Positions 1 to 15,442 of a stretch of DNA of 64,000 nucleotides are shown in pieces; the first letter of the stretch is position 1; each line of letters starts with the position of its first letter. This DNA comes from Cristatella mucedo (lineage: Eukaryota; Bryozoa; Phylactolaemata; Cristatellidae): NCBI GenBank assembly GCA_009760855.2, contig WPIO01000026.1, positions 124,001-188,000 of the forward strand. The letters run 5' to 3'. The notes under the pieces are model-generated. The model was not told the DNA's origin. It saw only the letters and a program-made list of their open reading frames with translations, and made no database searches. The translations under genes and the position numbers were made by a program.

Positions 1-304
1 ATTTAAAAAAGGGTGGGCACTAATGCTAAAGATTGCTTCTCGCCATTCGGATCTACTGAGCGATCAACCTGTCGCTAGCACTGGTAGACCGATGCATGCT
101 GCTCTAATTAGGTGCAGATGCGTGCGACGCTGGGGGACAAAAGCAAACGCTCGGACCGGATGCCTGCAAGTTTGGGATGAAGAAATTGCTACTGCGAACA
201 AACAGTGTACGGCGTCCCTCGCCGGTCCATAAGATTAACTTCTACCCTTTACAAATAAACTGCACGCAAAGCTCAAATAACACCATCACAATATATAGCA
301 CTAC

Positions 305-475
305 GTTTAGAGCGTATGAGAAAAGATGCGTGCTCTTCGCGACCAAGGTAGTGGGTTCGAATCCAGCAGTAGGCGATCCTTCATTGCCAATTGCAAGCGG
401 TGGTGATAGCTGTTACGGCCCTTCTCCCGATTTACAAATGAGGCTGTTAAATCAGCTAATAATATCATAATATTG
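305..475 (+). mobile_element. tRNA-derived SINE with AGGCTGTTAAATCAGCTAAT tail (family B)
   Basis: B box GTGGGTTCGAATCC at about 351, then GGCGATCCTTCATTGCCAAT, GGTGGTGATAGCTGTTACGG and the tail AGGCTGTTAAATCAGCTAAT. The same order recurs at 2.0, 14.8 and 40.3 kb. Confidence 0.7.
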
Positions 476-2014
476 TGCAGCATAATGTTCACATATAATT
501 GAGCTTCAGCACTGCAAAGTCTGCCCTGGTGCGGGTACCGAAGTGGATCGCAGGGCTGCTTCGTCGATGGTCAGAACTTGGCGGTGACCAGAGAGCTTGT
601 GAGCGGGAGACTGTAAAATTTTGATGATGCACTATAAAAATGTGCTATGTCATACATAATTGCTATTTGGTCTTCGAGCAGCTTATTGGTATTGATTCGC
701 ACTGAATTGAAGCTAAGCGAGAGACACTGCTTTGGTTTGAACATATTCTTTTTGTTGTCTTTTTCGTTCAGGCGTCCGAAGAAAAGACAGTGTGGACCGC
801 ATGACCATGCCGAATTCACTCGACATCGACCCCAACTTATCTGAACCTCAGAATGGAGTTAAAAAAAGTAATCAAAGTGAATTGCAGCAAAAAGTGCATT
901 ACACTTGGCTCATTCCTGGGCTTCCGTGAACTTCGATATACAATTAACTATCTTAGAGTGTCGTGTGCTAGTCATTCCCAAGATTAAATAGTATTCGTAA
1001 TAATTCGTTTGCATCGCTCCTAAGATAACCAAATATCCATCTAGGCACTTCACGATTCGCTGCAAGAGAAGCAACAGTCAAGGGTTAATGACATGCGAAG
1101 TTTTATTGCTGAGATATGTAGGCAAAAGCATTCAAGTAATTATAATTAAACCCGAATGCAAAAGCACACAAAAAGACTCTCGTGGGCCACTCTTTATTAG
1201 AATCGTCGGTTAGTAGCATTAACTGAATCAAACGCAAGTCTGCTTGCCAAGCAAACGGGGGGGTGGGAAATCAGCTTACTTAATTGCCGGAAAAGCCGAT
1301 TGGAACAGATGCATCTTTAGCTGAGACTTATAGGATGCGCAGTCAATGCAGGTGCTTACAGAAGCCAGAAGTGAGTCTCAGACTTTCAGTCCATACGAAC
1401 TGATGGCACAATCGCCCAAAGATTTTAAATTAGTGGAAGAAGCGTCAAGAACAAACAAGCCTTTGGGAAGCTTCATTTCTTGCAAGACTTGTGGCTCTCT
1501 TGTCGGCTATTAATTTGCAGTTTTTGGCTAGAGTTTAACAAATATGCTTGATCTTACATCAGATAATACTAGTCAGACCTGGTTTGTTCGCTGCATGTTA
1601 ACATTCCCTACTTGCCCAAAAGTACAAACGATAGGCTGTTTAGCGGGTTTGAAGAATTACAGCAATCCACCGAAATCCACTTTAATTAAGCACAAATTCA
1701 ACAAAAAAGGGGCCACGCGAAGCTATAATTCCGAGTGAATATTATTGTAGGTAAAATATCGTTCAAATATAGCCACACAATTCCACGTCTTTGCATTCTC
1801 CATTTTCATGCAAATGTACTGCAAATACGCGGGATACTATTGCAATCCAAATCGCTATAGACCAACACAAATAAACTAGAATCGGCTGCAAGAAGCTCAC
1901 ATTTTGATTGCACATTACCAAATACTCCGCTTGCGGTTTAACCATCACTTTTAAGTCATGATGCAATCGCTTTCTCAGGCAATCCACTCCAATAAAGTGG
2001 AATGACCGGGCCTG
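476..2014. other. no gene seen
   Basis: Only stop-rich, AT-rich sequence apart from the probable L2 fragment at 1030-1180. Presumably intron of the SLC37A4-like gene if that gene continues to the left. Nothing recognised at 1-304 either. Confidence 0.5.
1030..1180 (-). mobile_element. probable L2-type 3' fragment
   Basis: Reverse-oriented tail CATCTAGGCACTTCACGATT followed by GCTGCAAGAGAAGCAA, as at 54.45 kb and 38.44 kb, with weaker similarity afterwards. No coding sequence. Confidence 0.4.
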
Positions 2015-2200
2015 TATTGCAATAAAAAACTAGCTGATTTTTAACAGCTTTTTTGTATAGCAGCAGAAGAGCTTTAACAGCTATCACCACTGCTTGCAGC
2101 AGCAATACAGGATCGCCCAAAGCAGGATTCGAACCCACGACCTCGGAAGCGAAGTCGTAAAGAGCAGCCACATTAGCTGGTGTGCCATCATGGCAATCCA
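2015..2200 (-). mobile_element. tRNA-derived SINE (family B)
   Basis: Minus strand: head GATGGCACACCAGCTAATGT, B box GTGGGTTCGAATCC, GGTGATAGCTGTTAAAGCTC and the tail GCTGTTAAAAATCAGCTAGT. One of the most complete copies. Confidence 0.75.
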
Positions 2201-3599
2201 CTCTAGTCTATCGCAAATTTATCATAAATCGGCTTTTTCGCCGAGATGTACAAATTTTGTTTTCATGCGACACTATAATCTATTTACAGTGCACCCACAC
2301 AATCTAAAGCCATTGTGTCACGCACGCGAGATCTCCGGCAATGCAGAGCAATCAATTGCCATTACCCGGGCCAATAGTGCAATTCCACCACAACCCACAG
2401 CATGTCGACCAGAAACCAGCTGAAATGAGAGCTCAAGTTGAGCTCGAGTGCTATAGTAAACTCTGCTTGCAGCGTAATCAAAACGTTTTTCACGACATTT
2501 TGGACGCCAGTTCTCAGTCAATGCCATGTAATCGACTGCAATAGTCAGGGCCAATGCCGCATTCAGCTCTCACTCCGCCAATAATAAAAAAGAAATCGTT
2601 CGGCGGCGAAGCTATACTTGTGGTTACATACTAAACTGCACGGAAATATATCGTGCCTACTGAATTGAGCAGTGTTGAGCGAATACTTTCTCATTCAAAT
2701 AGGCTCCACAGAAAAGGGACAGCTTCGGGCTTGGGTGAAATTTAAATGCTGAAATTAAATTCACAAATATTACCAGTAGTCGGATGAGTGAAGTCAAAAT
2801 TTGGCTTATATTTTGGAGACCTGGGTATGGCTTTATGCCGAAGTACTCACCCGGTAGGGGGATGCCATTTTTTCCCAGGCTTTGAGGTCACCTACCAAAA
2901 ATCCATTGGCCCCACCCCCGTTGGCAGTGGATGGCGTCTACAGGGGTGGGTTGCAAAGTGGTAAAAGTTCACTGGATGGCACAGCTCTGGCTTTGCTGGG
3001 CATGTCATTCATAGGCCTCGCTAGGTTTGGGTTGGACGTTGCAAACTTGCCTATCGATCGTCTCTTAAAGAACAGCAGACAAGTCTATGAATGAATGACA
3101 GCATTAGCAACATGTGCGCCGGTTTTCATAATAGTTTTAACCCCCCAGTTCTTAGCTTATTTCTATTAAGTTAAACTGTGATAAAAAGAACCGACAGAAC
3201 ACCCTAAGGGTACGGCTGGAATGGGAGACTTGGGTCCTCTAATCGGTAATGCCGCGGTGCGACCATCATCAAGTGCTCGGAAATTAAGTGGCTCCTTTGG
3301 CGGCTGCTTGGTAATTAAAAGTTTCAATCAGACGGCTGTTTCCTCAGATGTTCGATTCGTGCCCCGGATCTGGGTCTACAGATCACCGCTGCGGCTGGCT
3401 AAAGATCTTTATAGCATAATCGCTCAGTCTAGACCGGACTAATGTAATTACCATTTGGCCGGAGTACCGAATTGATCTTCTGCGGCCATTGATCTTCTGC
3501 AGCCGGTGATGAATAAGGCCGACAGGTCGGTTAATGAGCTTAAGAAATCCGGCCACGTCTTGCCATTGCTGAAGGAGCAGCGATGGCTCTCGGTTTAGT
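2201..3599. other. no gene seen
   Basis: No exon, repeat family or RNA gene recognised. I looked here on the minus strand for the second helix of the transporter and did not find it. Confidence 0.5.
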
Positions 3600-4035
3600 T
3601 AACAGATACAAACAGATACAGTGTACAATCCAAAAATTTTACTCTCACCCACAAGGCCTGCCATGGCCTGACTCTTTCGTATCTAGCTGAACTGCAGCCT
3701 CCTCATATTATCATATCCACTATGGACAATAAGTTAGCTGCTTCATCACTACGCTTAAAGACCGTTGGCGACAGAAGCTTTTGCTCTGCTGGTCTGAGAC
3801 TGTGGAACTCACCTCCACAATTCTTACTCATCAACATCTACGCTCCAGCTGCCGACTGTAGCGCATCCTTTCCAGCCATCCTGCGGTGCTGCTACTTCCA
3901 TGCTACTCACTTTCTCGACTGCCCAACTGACTCAGCTACGCGTCTCACTTTCCGTTTGTTGCGTCAGATTATGCCTGTTGGCTACCCGCTTAGGCTGTGA
4001 ATGCGCCACAAAAAAACTTTTTCTGCGCGACACCC
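3600..4035 (+). mobile_element. second LINE family (L2/CR1-like), C-terminal and 3' end
   Basis: Decayed reverse-transcriptase C-terminus: TVGDRSFCSAGLRLWNSPPQ follows a GLTLSYLAELQPP-like block. The 3' region includes ATGCCTGTTGGCTACC and CTTAGGCTGTGAATGCGC, shared with 24.6, 35.9 and 51.0 kb but different from the tail of the 59.5-kb element. Confidence 0.65.
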
Positions 4036-4356
4036 ACTTTGTTCGCGTGGCTTAGTAGAGTTGCAGGCGGAGATACACTATTGCATTCGCAAAGGACGGT
4101 GCGGCGGCCGAGGGTAGCATCGAAGCGAAACAGCACTCCGGCACGTCAGCATCCGGCCGCCTCGCTGCTCAGCTTTCCCACGCGAACGCACGCGTGCACG
4201 CACGCACGCACACGCGCAGCGCATTACAGTGGGCGGAACGCCTATCGAGCTGGCGCACCAGGAACTCGCCCCCGGCGTCGCCCGAACGCATTGCGGCGTC
4301 GCTCAAACGCAATGCGGCATAGAGAGCGGTGATGCGGCCGAGCGTTGACCTCCTAC

Positions 4357-7394
<3,038 letters not shown>

Positions 7395-10187
7395 CCTAGT
7401 TACTGTAGTGGTTGCTTTGGAATGAAATCTGTCAGTGCTGTTTCACTTGGCTGGAGTATTGCTTAGAATAGTCTGCAAGTAAATAAACTGCAGTCTGGAT
7501 CAAATTCAAGCAGAAAAAATTAGTAACTTTCCAGAAAACGACCTTTAATTTGCCTAATTTATTTTATAATTAGGTCTATAATTTGCCAGCCTGATTATTA
7601 TGTTGTTGAGTTCCTGAAAGCCCTAGTTCCCGAACCGGTTAAACCTTTGCGCTGCTACGCTGCAAAGTGCATGGCGACGAAGCCGTGGACGGCATCCTGT
7701 AGGGCAGCCGTTAGTAAAGGAGGTAAGGGCGACAGCGAGAAAAGTTCTGTCCCAGTTTCGGTCCATTCGTCGCTGCAGCCTGCTCTGCTTGAGTATGCTC
7801 GCTAACTATTTACAATACCGGAATATATAGTGCTCCGCCGTTCGTGACCGCCATAGCTCCGTACAGCCAGCGCGTTCGGCCGTGTAACAGAGGGTGTCGG
7901 GAGTGGCTGAAGCCCACGATTGATCAGGCTGCATAGGCCAGGGCCAGGGTGCACCGGCCGAGGCTGCAACCAACCACCTTTCGAGCAGGGGCCGACCCCT
8001 CCCTTTTGTCGAGAGAACAGCCTTTAGCCTTTCCTGGAAGCTCGCTAGCCTCGTCTCGGGCGCTAGCATTCAAGCTTCGCGGAAGCGCTGTGTAAGGCTT
8101 AGAGGCGCCGGTTCTCCAAATGCAGATGACTAGTCTCCCTGCAAGTTTCCTTTCAGAAGGAGGCTAAGAAAGTAAGGCTAAGGAAGCCAGGCGCCGACAC
8201 GTCCGTGCGAGCGCTAGATCCGGAACGGTCTCTTGGGCATTGAGTCCAGGCTTCCTTGGCACTTTTTCGGAGAAATGGCGACACAGTTTGCTCTTCTTAA
8301 ATCAAGCTGAACCCAACGGCTCCAACCGTAGAGGCTTGATCATCTAAGGATATATACCGGCCGGATATAGGAGCCTTTCCGGGTGCAATTTTAAGGTTAA
8401 AGTATTGACCTTCGTCCCCCTTCAAGGTCGGGTTTTTTCGTCTTGGCTGTGCCCGTGCCACCAACTTATCTAGTATCAGGATTTTGCAACGACCGTAGGC
8501 GATTTCTGGTCGCGACTTGTGGCAGTGCGTCGTACCGTGACATGTTCTGAATCGTAAACGTTTTGGCATTTGCTAGAGAGACCTGAGCAATTCTTTGGCC
8601 TTGGCTAAACCCCTGTGCTGTAGTACAAAACTTGAATAGATGAATGAGCCACATCCGTACGACTTGAGGCAGTGTCACACTTGCTGCCTTGCCGCAAGCA
8701 GCTTCAGCTCTTTTTCTCGTATGGCATTCGCCCATTGCACGAGCTCACGGTAGCATCGTGACAGACGCTGGCACCTCGACTGCACAACCATCCATCCACC
8801 CACAGGCGGGGTGAGGAGCCACGCGAGGGCGGAAGTTCACCCGTCTACTGATGGCAGTGCGGCTGCACGGAAATAAGGTCGCCCTGCGGCGAGAAACGGC
8901 AGCGCTTGCCTGCAATTGGCTGCTCCTGCGAATTGTCTTTAGAAAAGAGAACGTGTTCGCTAAAGCAGGAGAATGATGAGTTAATTCATCGAGTTAGTTC
9001 CTCCCATTCGCAAGCAAGAAGGAACTTTGATAAAAGAGCTCGGAGGGGCATATTGGGCTGTTCCGGCCCAACTTCGTCGTTCGTTAAGAAGTCGAGTCAA
9101 GCCAAGTACAAGTCAGCTGATCTACCGGCAGAAGTGCTTTAATGGCGATCGCCTCGCCTCGCCTTCGGCAGCCATTAAAGGATTGTTTAGTGCAGGACTG
9201 GAACCCACGTGACCTGGGTCAAGAAGCTGGAGCACATCGCCGTAGGCAAAGGCCTGACGACTGCTCTTAGGGAACGTTGAGCAACTCTCGAAGTAGAATT
9301 TTCTCTATTTGGCTGTGAGCTGCCAGGCACAGCTTGTGGAGAGTAAGCATGGCCCTAGTGGCAGTGCTGCTAGTGCACAGGAAGACAGGCCGCCAGACAA
9401 AATGCGATACAACAACTTAAAACAAAATTCTAATTTTAATGGTGGTGCAATGTAATATTGTAGCAAGCTGTCAATTAACCTAGCTCGCCTTGGCAGCCAG
9501 TATATGTAGCTGTTGTATCTGGCCACTAAAGCTGCCTACTGTTCTCCACGTGTGCTAGTGGGCTGAGATAGGCAAGGATATGTATACTGTTTGGGACTTG
9601 ATAACACGCAGGATTGGACGTATATAAGATTTTTCAAATGGTATGCATCAGCTTAGAGAGTTACAAAGGTTCTCTTGGGGTAATATTGAGTGTCCTGCAA
9701 TTTTGGTGGGGGGGACCAGCAGGATCACTTAAGCAACACATTTACAACTAGAGTAGGACATGTTAATGCATAATCGATGCACAAAGTGCATGCACAATTT
9801 TCATGCACCCAGAAAGAGCCGGTCATACTTGCTTGCATGGTTAATACGAATGAAGAAACCGGTTTTTTGGTAAACAATGGGCAGAGGCTTATGGGATGTG
9901 AGCGCTTGCTTACCTCCTCATGGAAAGAGCACAGTGCTTGAACAGAATGCACTGATCTGGTCACTCAACTGGCTTTCTTGACATGGCTTCTGCGAAATGT
10001 TAAACTCTGAATTGATGAAGGACTTGATTCACGAAGGAAAAATTAAAGAAAACAATATGTTTAATGTTCAGTATCGTTGTGCTGGTTTAGTTTAGTTGTA
10101 ATCCCAAGTGCAGGCATGGAAACCAGGCACAGCACGGCTGCCATCAAGCCAGGGCATGCTGGTTAAACTATCGACCTCCTCAGCAGC
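7395..10187. other. upstream of SLC37A4-like gene, no gene seen
   Basis: Short open frames only. A decayed SINE lies at 9150-9225. 7640-8260 is CpG-richer and could hold the promoter of the minus-strand gene, but no specific element was identified. Confidence 0.4.
9150..9225 (-). mobile_element. decayed SINE family B fragment
   Basis: Minus strand: CACGTGGGTTCCAGTCCTGC then ACAATCCTTTAATGGCTGCC. Confidence 0.4.
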
Positions 10188-10345
10188 CGCGCCGGTTTGG
10201 CCCAGCAGTTAAAGCCTTCGCCTCAACCAGCGTCAACATTAATATATTAGATGACTGAGGTGGTGGGCTCGAGGCCCTGTGACACGTGTTAAGCGCCTGA
10301 ATAGGAATTACATTCTCTTAGAGTGCCATACACGTAATCATATAT
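10188..10345 (+). mobile_element. tRNA-derived SINE with L2 tail (family A)
   Basis: The 5' part GCCGGTTTGGCCCAGCAGTT resembles a tRNA A box and GGTGGGCTCGAGGCCC a B box. The 3' part AAGCGCCTGAATAGGAATTA is the L2-like tail. Similar in layout to the copies at 45.8, 57.2 and 61.0 kb. Confidence 0.65.
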
Positions 10346-10390
10346 ACAATTAATTTGTATAGCACTCTATGAGAACGTAATCTAGTAATT

Positions 10391-10418
10391 TAATCCGTTC
10401 ATCCTATCTATCTATCTA

Positions 10419-10492
<74 letters not shown>

Positions 10493-10495
10493 TTA

Positions 10496-10546
<51 letters not shown>

Positions 10547-10564
10547 CCTAGGATGAACGGGTAA
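10391..10564. repeat. inverted repeat (about 16 bp) around CT/AT tract
   Basis: Left arm TAATCCGTTCATCCTA and right arm TAGGATGAACGGGTAA are reverse complements apart from a base or two. Confidence 0.75.
10402..10541. repeat. (TATC)n(CT)n(AT)n compound microsatellite
   Basis: TATC, then CT, then AT runs, bounded by short inverted arms (10391-10406 and 10549-10564). Confidence 0.95.
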
Positions 10565-11974
10565 TGCAATCTGAATCTGCTGAGGATACTTATACCTTGG
10601 TGCGTAAGGATCATGAACAGTAGAGCAAACAACCAGCGTGGATCGGCGCATCAACATTTAGCAGGATGCCGAAATGGACTGCCAATTTAGTTAAGGGATT
10701 TGCGTTTTTCTGTATTTGTCCCATGTGGAGGTATCCTCCTCATTAAAGCAACTGAAGCAATTTAGCACAGGTACCCCCCCTCCCGAGCATTTGGACAGCT
10801 GTGTGCAGATATAAGTGCTGTGAAGGTAATCCACGCTATGCTAATTTACCAGTAGCAGTCACCCGGAACGAAGCAGTCGTTTGCCGTCCTCGAAGCTGTG
10901 CTGCTTTGCCCTGCCTGGATGGATGGCTTTGGCCCCTGCCCTTGATTTGATTGCTAACCATATGCACGAGCAGCACACGATGTGAGGTATCTTTAGAGTC
11001 AATATAAGAGATTCGATACCGACTGCATAGCTCTGTGCCACCTGAGAGACACTAGAAGGAATTCTCTGCAGCAGTGAGCCACTGTACTATTTGGCAGTAA
11101 CACCACTAAGCTGCACTACTTCGGCCACGTGCATCAAGCAGTTACGGTCGGCAGAGAGCAAACGGTTATGCAAAAACGTACTCTAGTGGTTCAATGCCAT
11201 GCCAAATCTGGGGCATTTATTGATCCAGCTTGGATAATTTGCTATTTTCGACCAGAAGCTTTCGGACTTCTCAGCATACTGATATTCGACGGCTTCTAAG
11301 TATCGTTCCCCCATGGGGTTCAAATACGTAGTTTTTTAATGCTTGATCTGTAGTTGCTAGTGTCACTGCCCCACAAGTGGCCTCTGGTTCGTGCACTCAC
11401 AATCTCGTGCCGATTACATGGTGCCATGCCGCCTGGGCACAGGGATATGTCAATGTAGCCAAGTGAGTGAATGACTGTCATGTCGATCAGACATACTTGT
11501 AAGAATGTTTTAAGTGGGAATGTCAGGATACTCCTGCACAGCTCTTTAGCTTTTTGTTATATGCTGTGCTGCTGCCGATATCAGGAGCATCCTAACCATG
11601 CAGGGCCATCCGGAGTAGTTGCACCAAGAAGCTGTTTGACATGCATGCCTCGCAAGCACGACTTACAACGGTTTAGGATTGCTGGCCGAGTCAGGCATTC
11701 TCTCACTGATTATTAACACAATCTAGGCAAGCAGCTGACTTTTCTTTTCTCATGTAGCATCGTGCTTTTTAAATTCAGCAGTTTTCGTGATGCTCGACAT
11801 CCAAGATTAAGCTTGTGGTTGTAGTAGCGTTAGTCGGGACTCAGAAGATTGAGAGATGGAGATAAAATTGATAGAGAGATGGTGAAAGTGCTATCTCTTT
11901 TCAATTTTCTGGCCAGGAACTTTAACCCTGCCTAATAAAGACCTGTGTGGCTTTAGAGTATAGAGTAGTCTTGT

Positions 11975-11977
<3 letters not shown>

Positions 11978-12026
<49 letters not shown>

Positions 12027-12092
12027 TGGAGGGAGAGGGGAGAGAGAGGGAGGAGAGAGTAAGAGAAGAGAGATGGAAGGAGAGAGAGGGAG

Positions 12093-12136
<44 letters not shown>

Positions 12137-12240
12137 GGTAGAGAGAGGGTAGAGAGAGGGAGGAGGGAGTTAGAGGAGAGAAGAAAGAGAAAAAGAGAGA
12201 GGAGAGAGATGGAGCGAGAAAGTGACAGGGAGAGAAAGAG
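11978..12240. repeat. GA-rich tract with embedded (AT)n
   Basis: Perfect GA at 11978-12018, imperfect GGGAGAGA after it, and an AT run near 12093-12114. Confidence 0.95.
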
Positions 12241-12476
12241 AGAGACATGGAGACAATCAAACATACGGAGAGTGAGGACAAAGAAAGCAAATTATAAAAC
12301 AGGGAGGGAGAGCGAGCGAGCATGAGAGTGGTGAAGAAAAGGGGAAAGATAGAAGCATTGAGAGAGAAGAGTGAATGATCCAGAGGTAGGCAGGAACTAT
12401 TGATATAAATCACACCGATTATTTGTCCTGAGCGGGTGTAGGTGGAAAGCTTTTTTAGAAGTAGCTAAGCTTTCTG

Positions 12477-12477
12477 C

Positions 12478-12574
<97 letters not shown>

Positions 12575-12650
12575 TACCCAAACTAGGAACAAGGTATATA
12601 TATATATATATATAAATAAATAAATAAATAAATATATATATATATAAACA
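12477..12650. repeat. (AT)n microsatellite with (AAAT)n
   Basis: Several AT runs to 12570, then after one arm of an inverted repeat more AT, an AAAT run, and AT again. Confidence 0.95.
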
Positions 12651-12674
12651 CCCTGTTCCTAGTTTGGGTAAACT
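12571..12674. repeat. 24-bp inverted repeat around an AT tract
   Basis: Left arm AGTTTACCCAAACTAGGAAC at 12571 and right arm GTTCCTAGTTTGGGTAAACT ending at 12674 are reverse complements; over 24 bp there is one mismatch. The loop is about 56 bp of AT/AAAT. Confidence 0.9.
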
Positions 12675-13930
12675 ATCTATTATATTTATCAAAAAAGGTG
12701 CTATTATGATTGAAATCTAAACATGGGGTTGAGTTGCCACGGGAATGGTAGTGACACACCATTAATTTATTATGGAACTGCATTCCCCAGTTAATACATA
12801 CCTTACTAGAGTTCTAGCTTTATTTTGATACAACATGGCTTACTACTACACCCGAATATTAAATCCTAGAATCTTCTAAATAAGCCATTTCACTCGCATA
12901 GCAGCGAAATTTGGATTAATTTGGGCTTTGAGCAATGTGTTGGGCTGCTTAGTAACTAAGACTAGGACTGCGTGTAGATGGAAAGAGACGTAGATCAAGT
13001 AATATATCCATCCACTGCACATGCTCTGCAGCATGAGCATCGACGAAAGCGAGGCTTGTCGTTTTTCTGTTTTTAGCTCCAGATGCAGATCAAGTAGAAC
13101 TTATGTCAATGAAAAATAAAACGCCAGTACTTGCAGAAAGAATACATATAAACTCCATGAGGCTTATATCTTGTAGGTCGAAACAGATTCTAGGTATATT
13201 GAATGTCTAATGCATGAATAAAGGGCTACTGCCCATCATTCCATCGAACGATCATCCATGCTCAGGGGTCGGAAGCCAGGACAGCATGAGAGCTTTCCTT
13301 AATGAAAGTCCATTGTTTCACCCGAGTCCCGTTTCAACCCGGTTGCTCTTGGATGACGGCCGTTATTAGATCCCACTTCAGCTGCATGGACAATGTGACT
13401 TTATGCTATGGCAGGAAGATGAGGGTAAGTGAGCTGAAATGAGCAATCAGCTTTATGGGAGGGGCTGTGTATGCTTGACTTGATAGCAATCGATCGAAGA
13501 CTCGGTAGCAGCTGCAGCTACCACAATGACTTTTTTAAACATGCATTTCGAAAAGCAGCTCATCCTGTCCAAAACGATGGTGAAAGACCCTTCTAGTATG
13601 ACTTGTATGCAACTTATAGAATGTCATATGAAGAATTTACCTGCTGCACGAAGTGCAGTCGTATTGACGTAAGTTGGTACACAGGCTATGGGCCTTCGGA
13701 ATACGATTACGACATTCAAACACTCCGAATTCACACCTCAACCAGTGAATGAATATTGCCACCGTTTTCACACCAATTAGTATGCCGAAGGGCCTAGGCA
13801 CACTTCGCCAAGCTTTGGGAAGAAGATCAATCGAACCTTTATGGTTTACCTTAGTTATGTGCTTGATAAGTCAGCGGTACTCCATTTTGTTTTGCATGAT
13901 AGCTTTGCATTGGGCATTAATGCACGTGTG

Positions 13931-13936
<6 letters not shown>

Positions 13937-14017
<81 letters not shown>
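13937..14017. repeat. (GA)n microsatellite
   Basis: Uninterrupted GA run of about 80 bases. Confidence 0.98.
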
Positions 14018-14021
<4 letters not shown>

Positions 14022-14769
14022 CTATTTGCTCATGGCTCAGGCTGTCACAGTGGAAAGGCAGAATCAAAATGGCTGAAGACAAAGGGACTGCATATGCTGT
14101 AAGTTACGATGGAAGACTGGGCAGAGCACGTTCTTCTATTGTCAAAGTTAAGTGTGGCGACAAGACGTCGTGAGATTAACACATACGGCCGTGCAAACCG
14201 CTCATGGCACGCTGCTGCTATTCACCAGACGGGATCTCACCTTCGTTTAAATGAATTACCGGTGGCGTCAGGTGCATCTTCTACGTCAGACAGTTAGTAG
14301 CCGGCAGGTAAAAGAATGCCGATTTAATGTTAACTATTAAGGAAGTGAGTAGTTGGAATAGAAAAAATGAATCGTTTTGGCTGTCCCATCCGGCCTGATT
14401 GGACTTTGTGAGCAGCAGGCACAAAAGTAATTCTCAAGGCTGCTCACAATGATGGTTTTCAGCCCTCTTCTGTTGCTTGCTGATGAGATCAAGTGGGGAG
14501 CTGGCGTTAAGCAAAATGTTAAGATGCAGCCCAGAGTGCTTCAGCATGGCATGCTTGACCGAGCGCGGTCACGGTGCAGTACTAGTTTGCTGGCAAGGAC
14601 TGCCGCTGACGGCAGAATTTATAGCCCTCGTTTCGGGGTCTGAAATTCGTGGTACAAAGCCAGATCCGTATCGGTGCCAGCAATGCAGATCTGTGCTGGC
14701 CTGCGGCAGCGACATCAATGCCAGCTCAGGCCCTATGCATTTATTGATGGGTTCTCAGTATCAGTTAGT

Positions 14770-14935
14770 TAAAGCGTTAGTTGGTTAAACAGCCTCATTT
14801 ATTTGGATGGAGAAGAGCCTTAACGGCCACGACCACCACTTGCAGTGGGCAATAAAGGATATCCCGCTGCACGAATCAAACCCACGACCTTGCTCCTGAA
14901 GTGTGCTCGCCAGGTCACGGTCTGCACTACATTAC
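14770..14935 (-). mobile_element. tRNA-derived SINE (family B)
   Basis: Minus strand: B box GTGGGTTTGATTCGTG, TTTATTGCCCACTGCAAGTG, GTGGTCGTGGCCGTTAAGGC and the tail AATGAGGCTGTTTAACC. Partially decayed. Confidence 0.65.
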
Positions 14936-15373
14936 CGTCAAGCCGACGGGAGCCGGACGGCCGTGACTCGCTGCACGGTGTGCTCACTACAAATAACCTT
15001 CATTTTGCAATGATGCCCCGACATAGCTTCATTAGGTTCATTCATAACAGTCGTCGACATCTTTTATCGCTTCGAGCTTCTATCGCTGTGCCTCAGATAA
15101 CAAATTGACTCAGAAACCCAACCAGAAACCCTGCTCACTGTCCTCCCGCTGCCTCCTCTGCTGCTGCTCTCGCTCTTTCAGCTCAGGCCTGACCGAGAGC
15201 CTCTGACTCGGCGCTCCGCTTTCTCGGCTGAGTACCGCCGAGCTGCTGCATGGAGTCCTAACACACGTGGATTGGTCCCGGCAGCATCGCTTGGCAGGAC
15301 GGCCGTGGGGGGGGGGCTTTTTCACCAGGTGCAGCACGAGGCTGTAAATGCTTCACTAGCGGCATTACGCATA

Positions 15374-15442
15374 AGAGGAGGAGGAGGAGGAGGAGGAGGA
15401 GGAGGAGGAGGAGGAGGAGGAGGGGGAGGAGGAGGAGGAGGG
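15374..15442. repeat. (GGA)n microsatellite
   Basis: About 22 GGA units with one GGG interruption. Confidence 0.97.

Noticed and set aside
340..380. GGTTCGAATCC boxes considered as tRNA genes (also at 2.1, 34.2 and 39.8 kb)
   Set aside because: No complete cloverleaf can be formed and each is followed by a repeated SINE body, so they are SINE heads.
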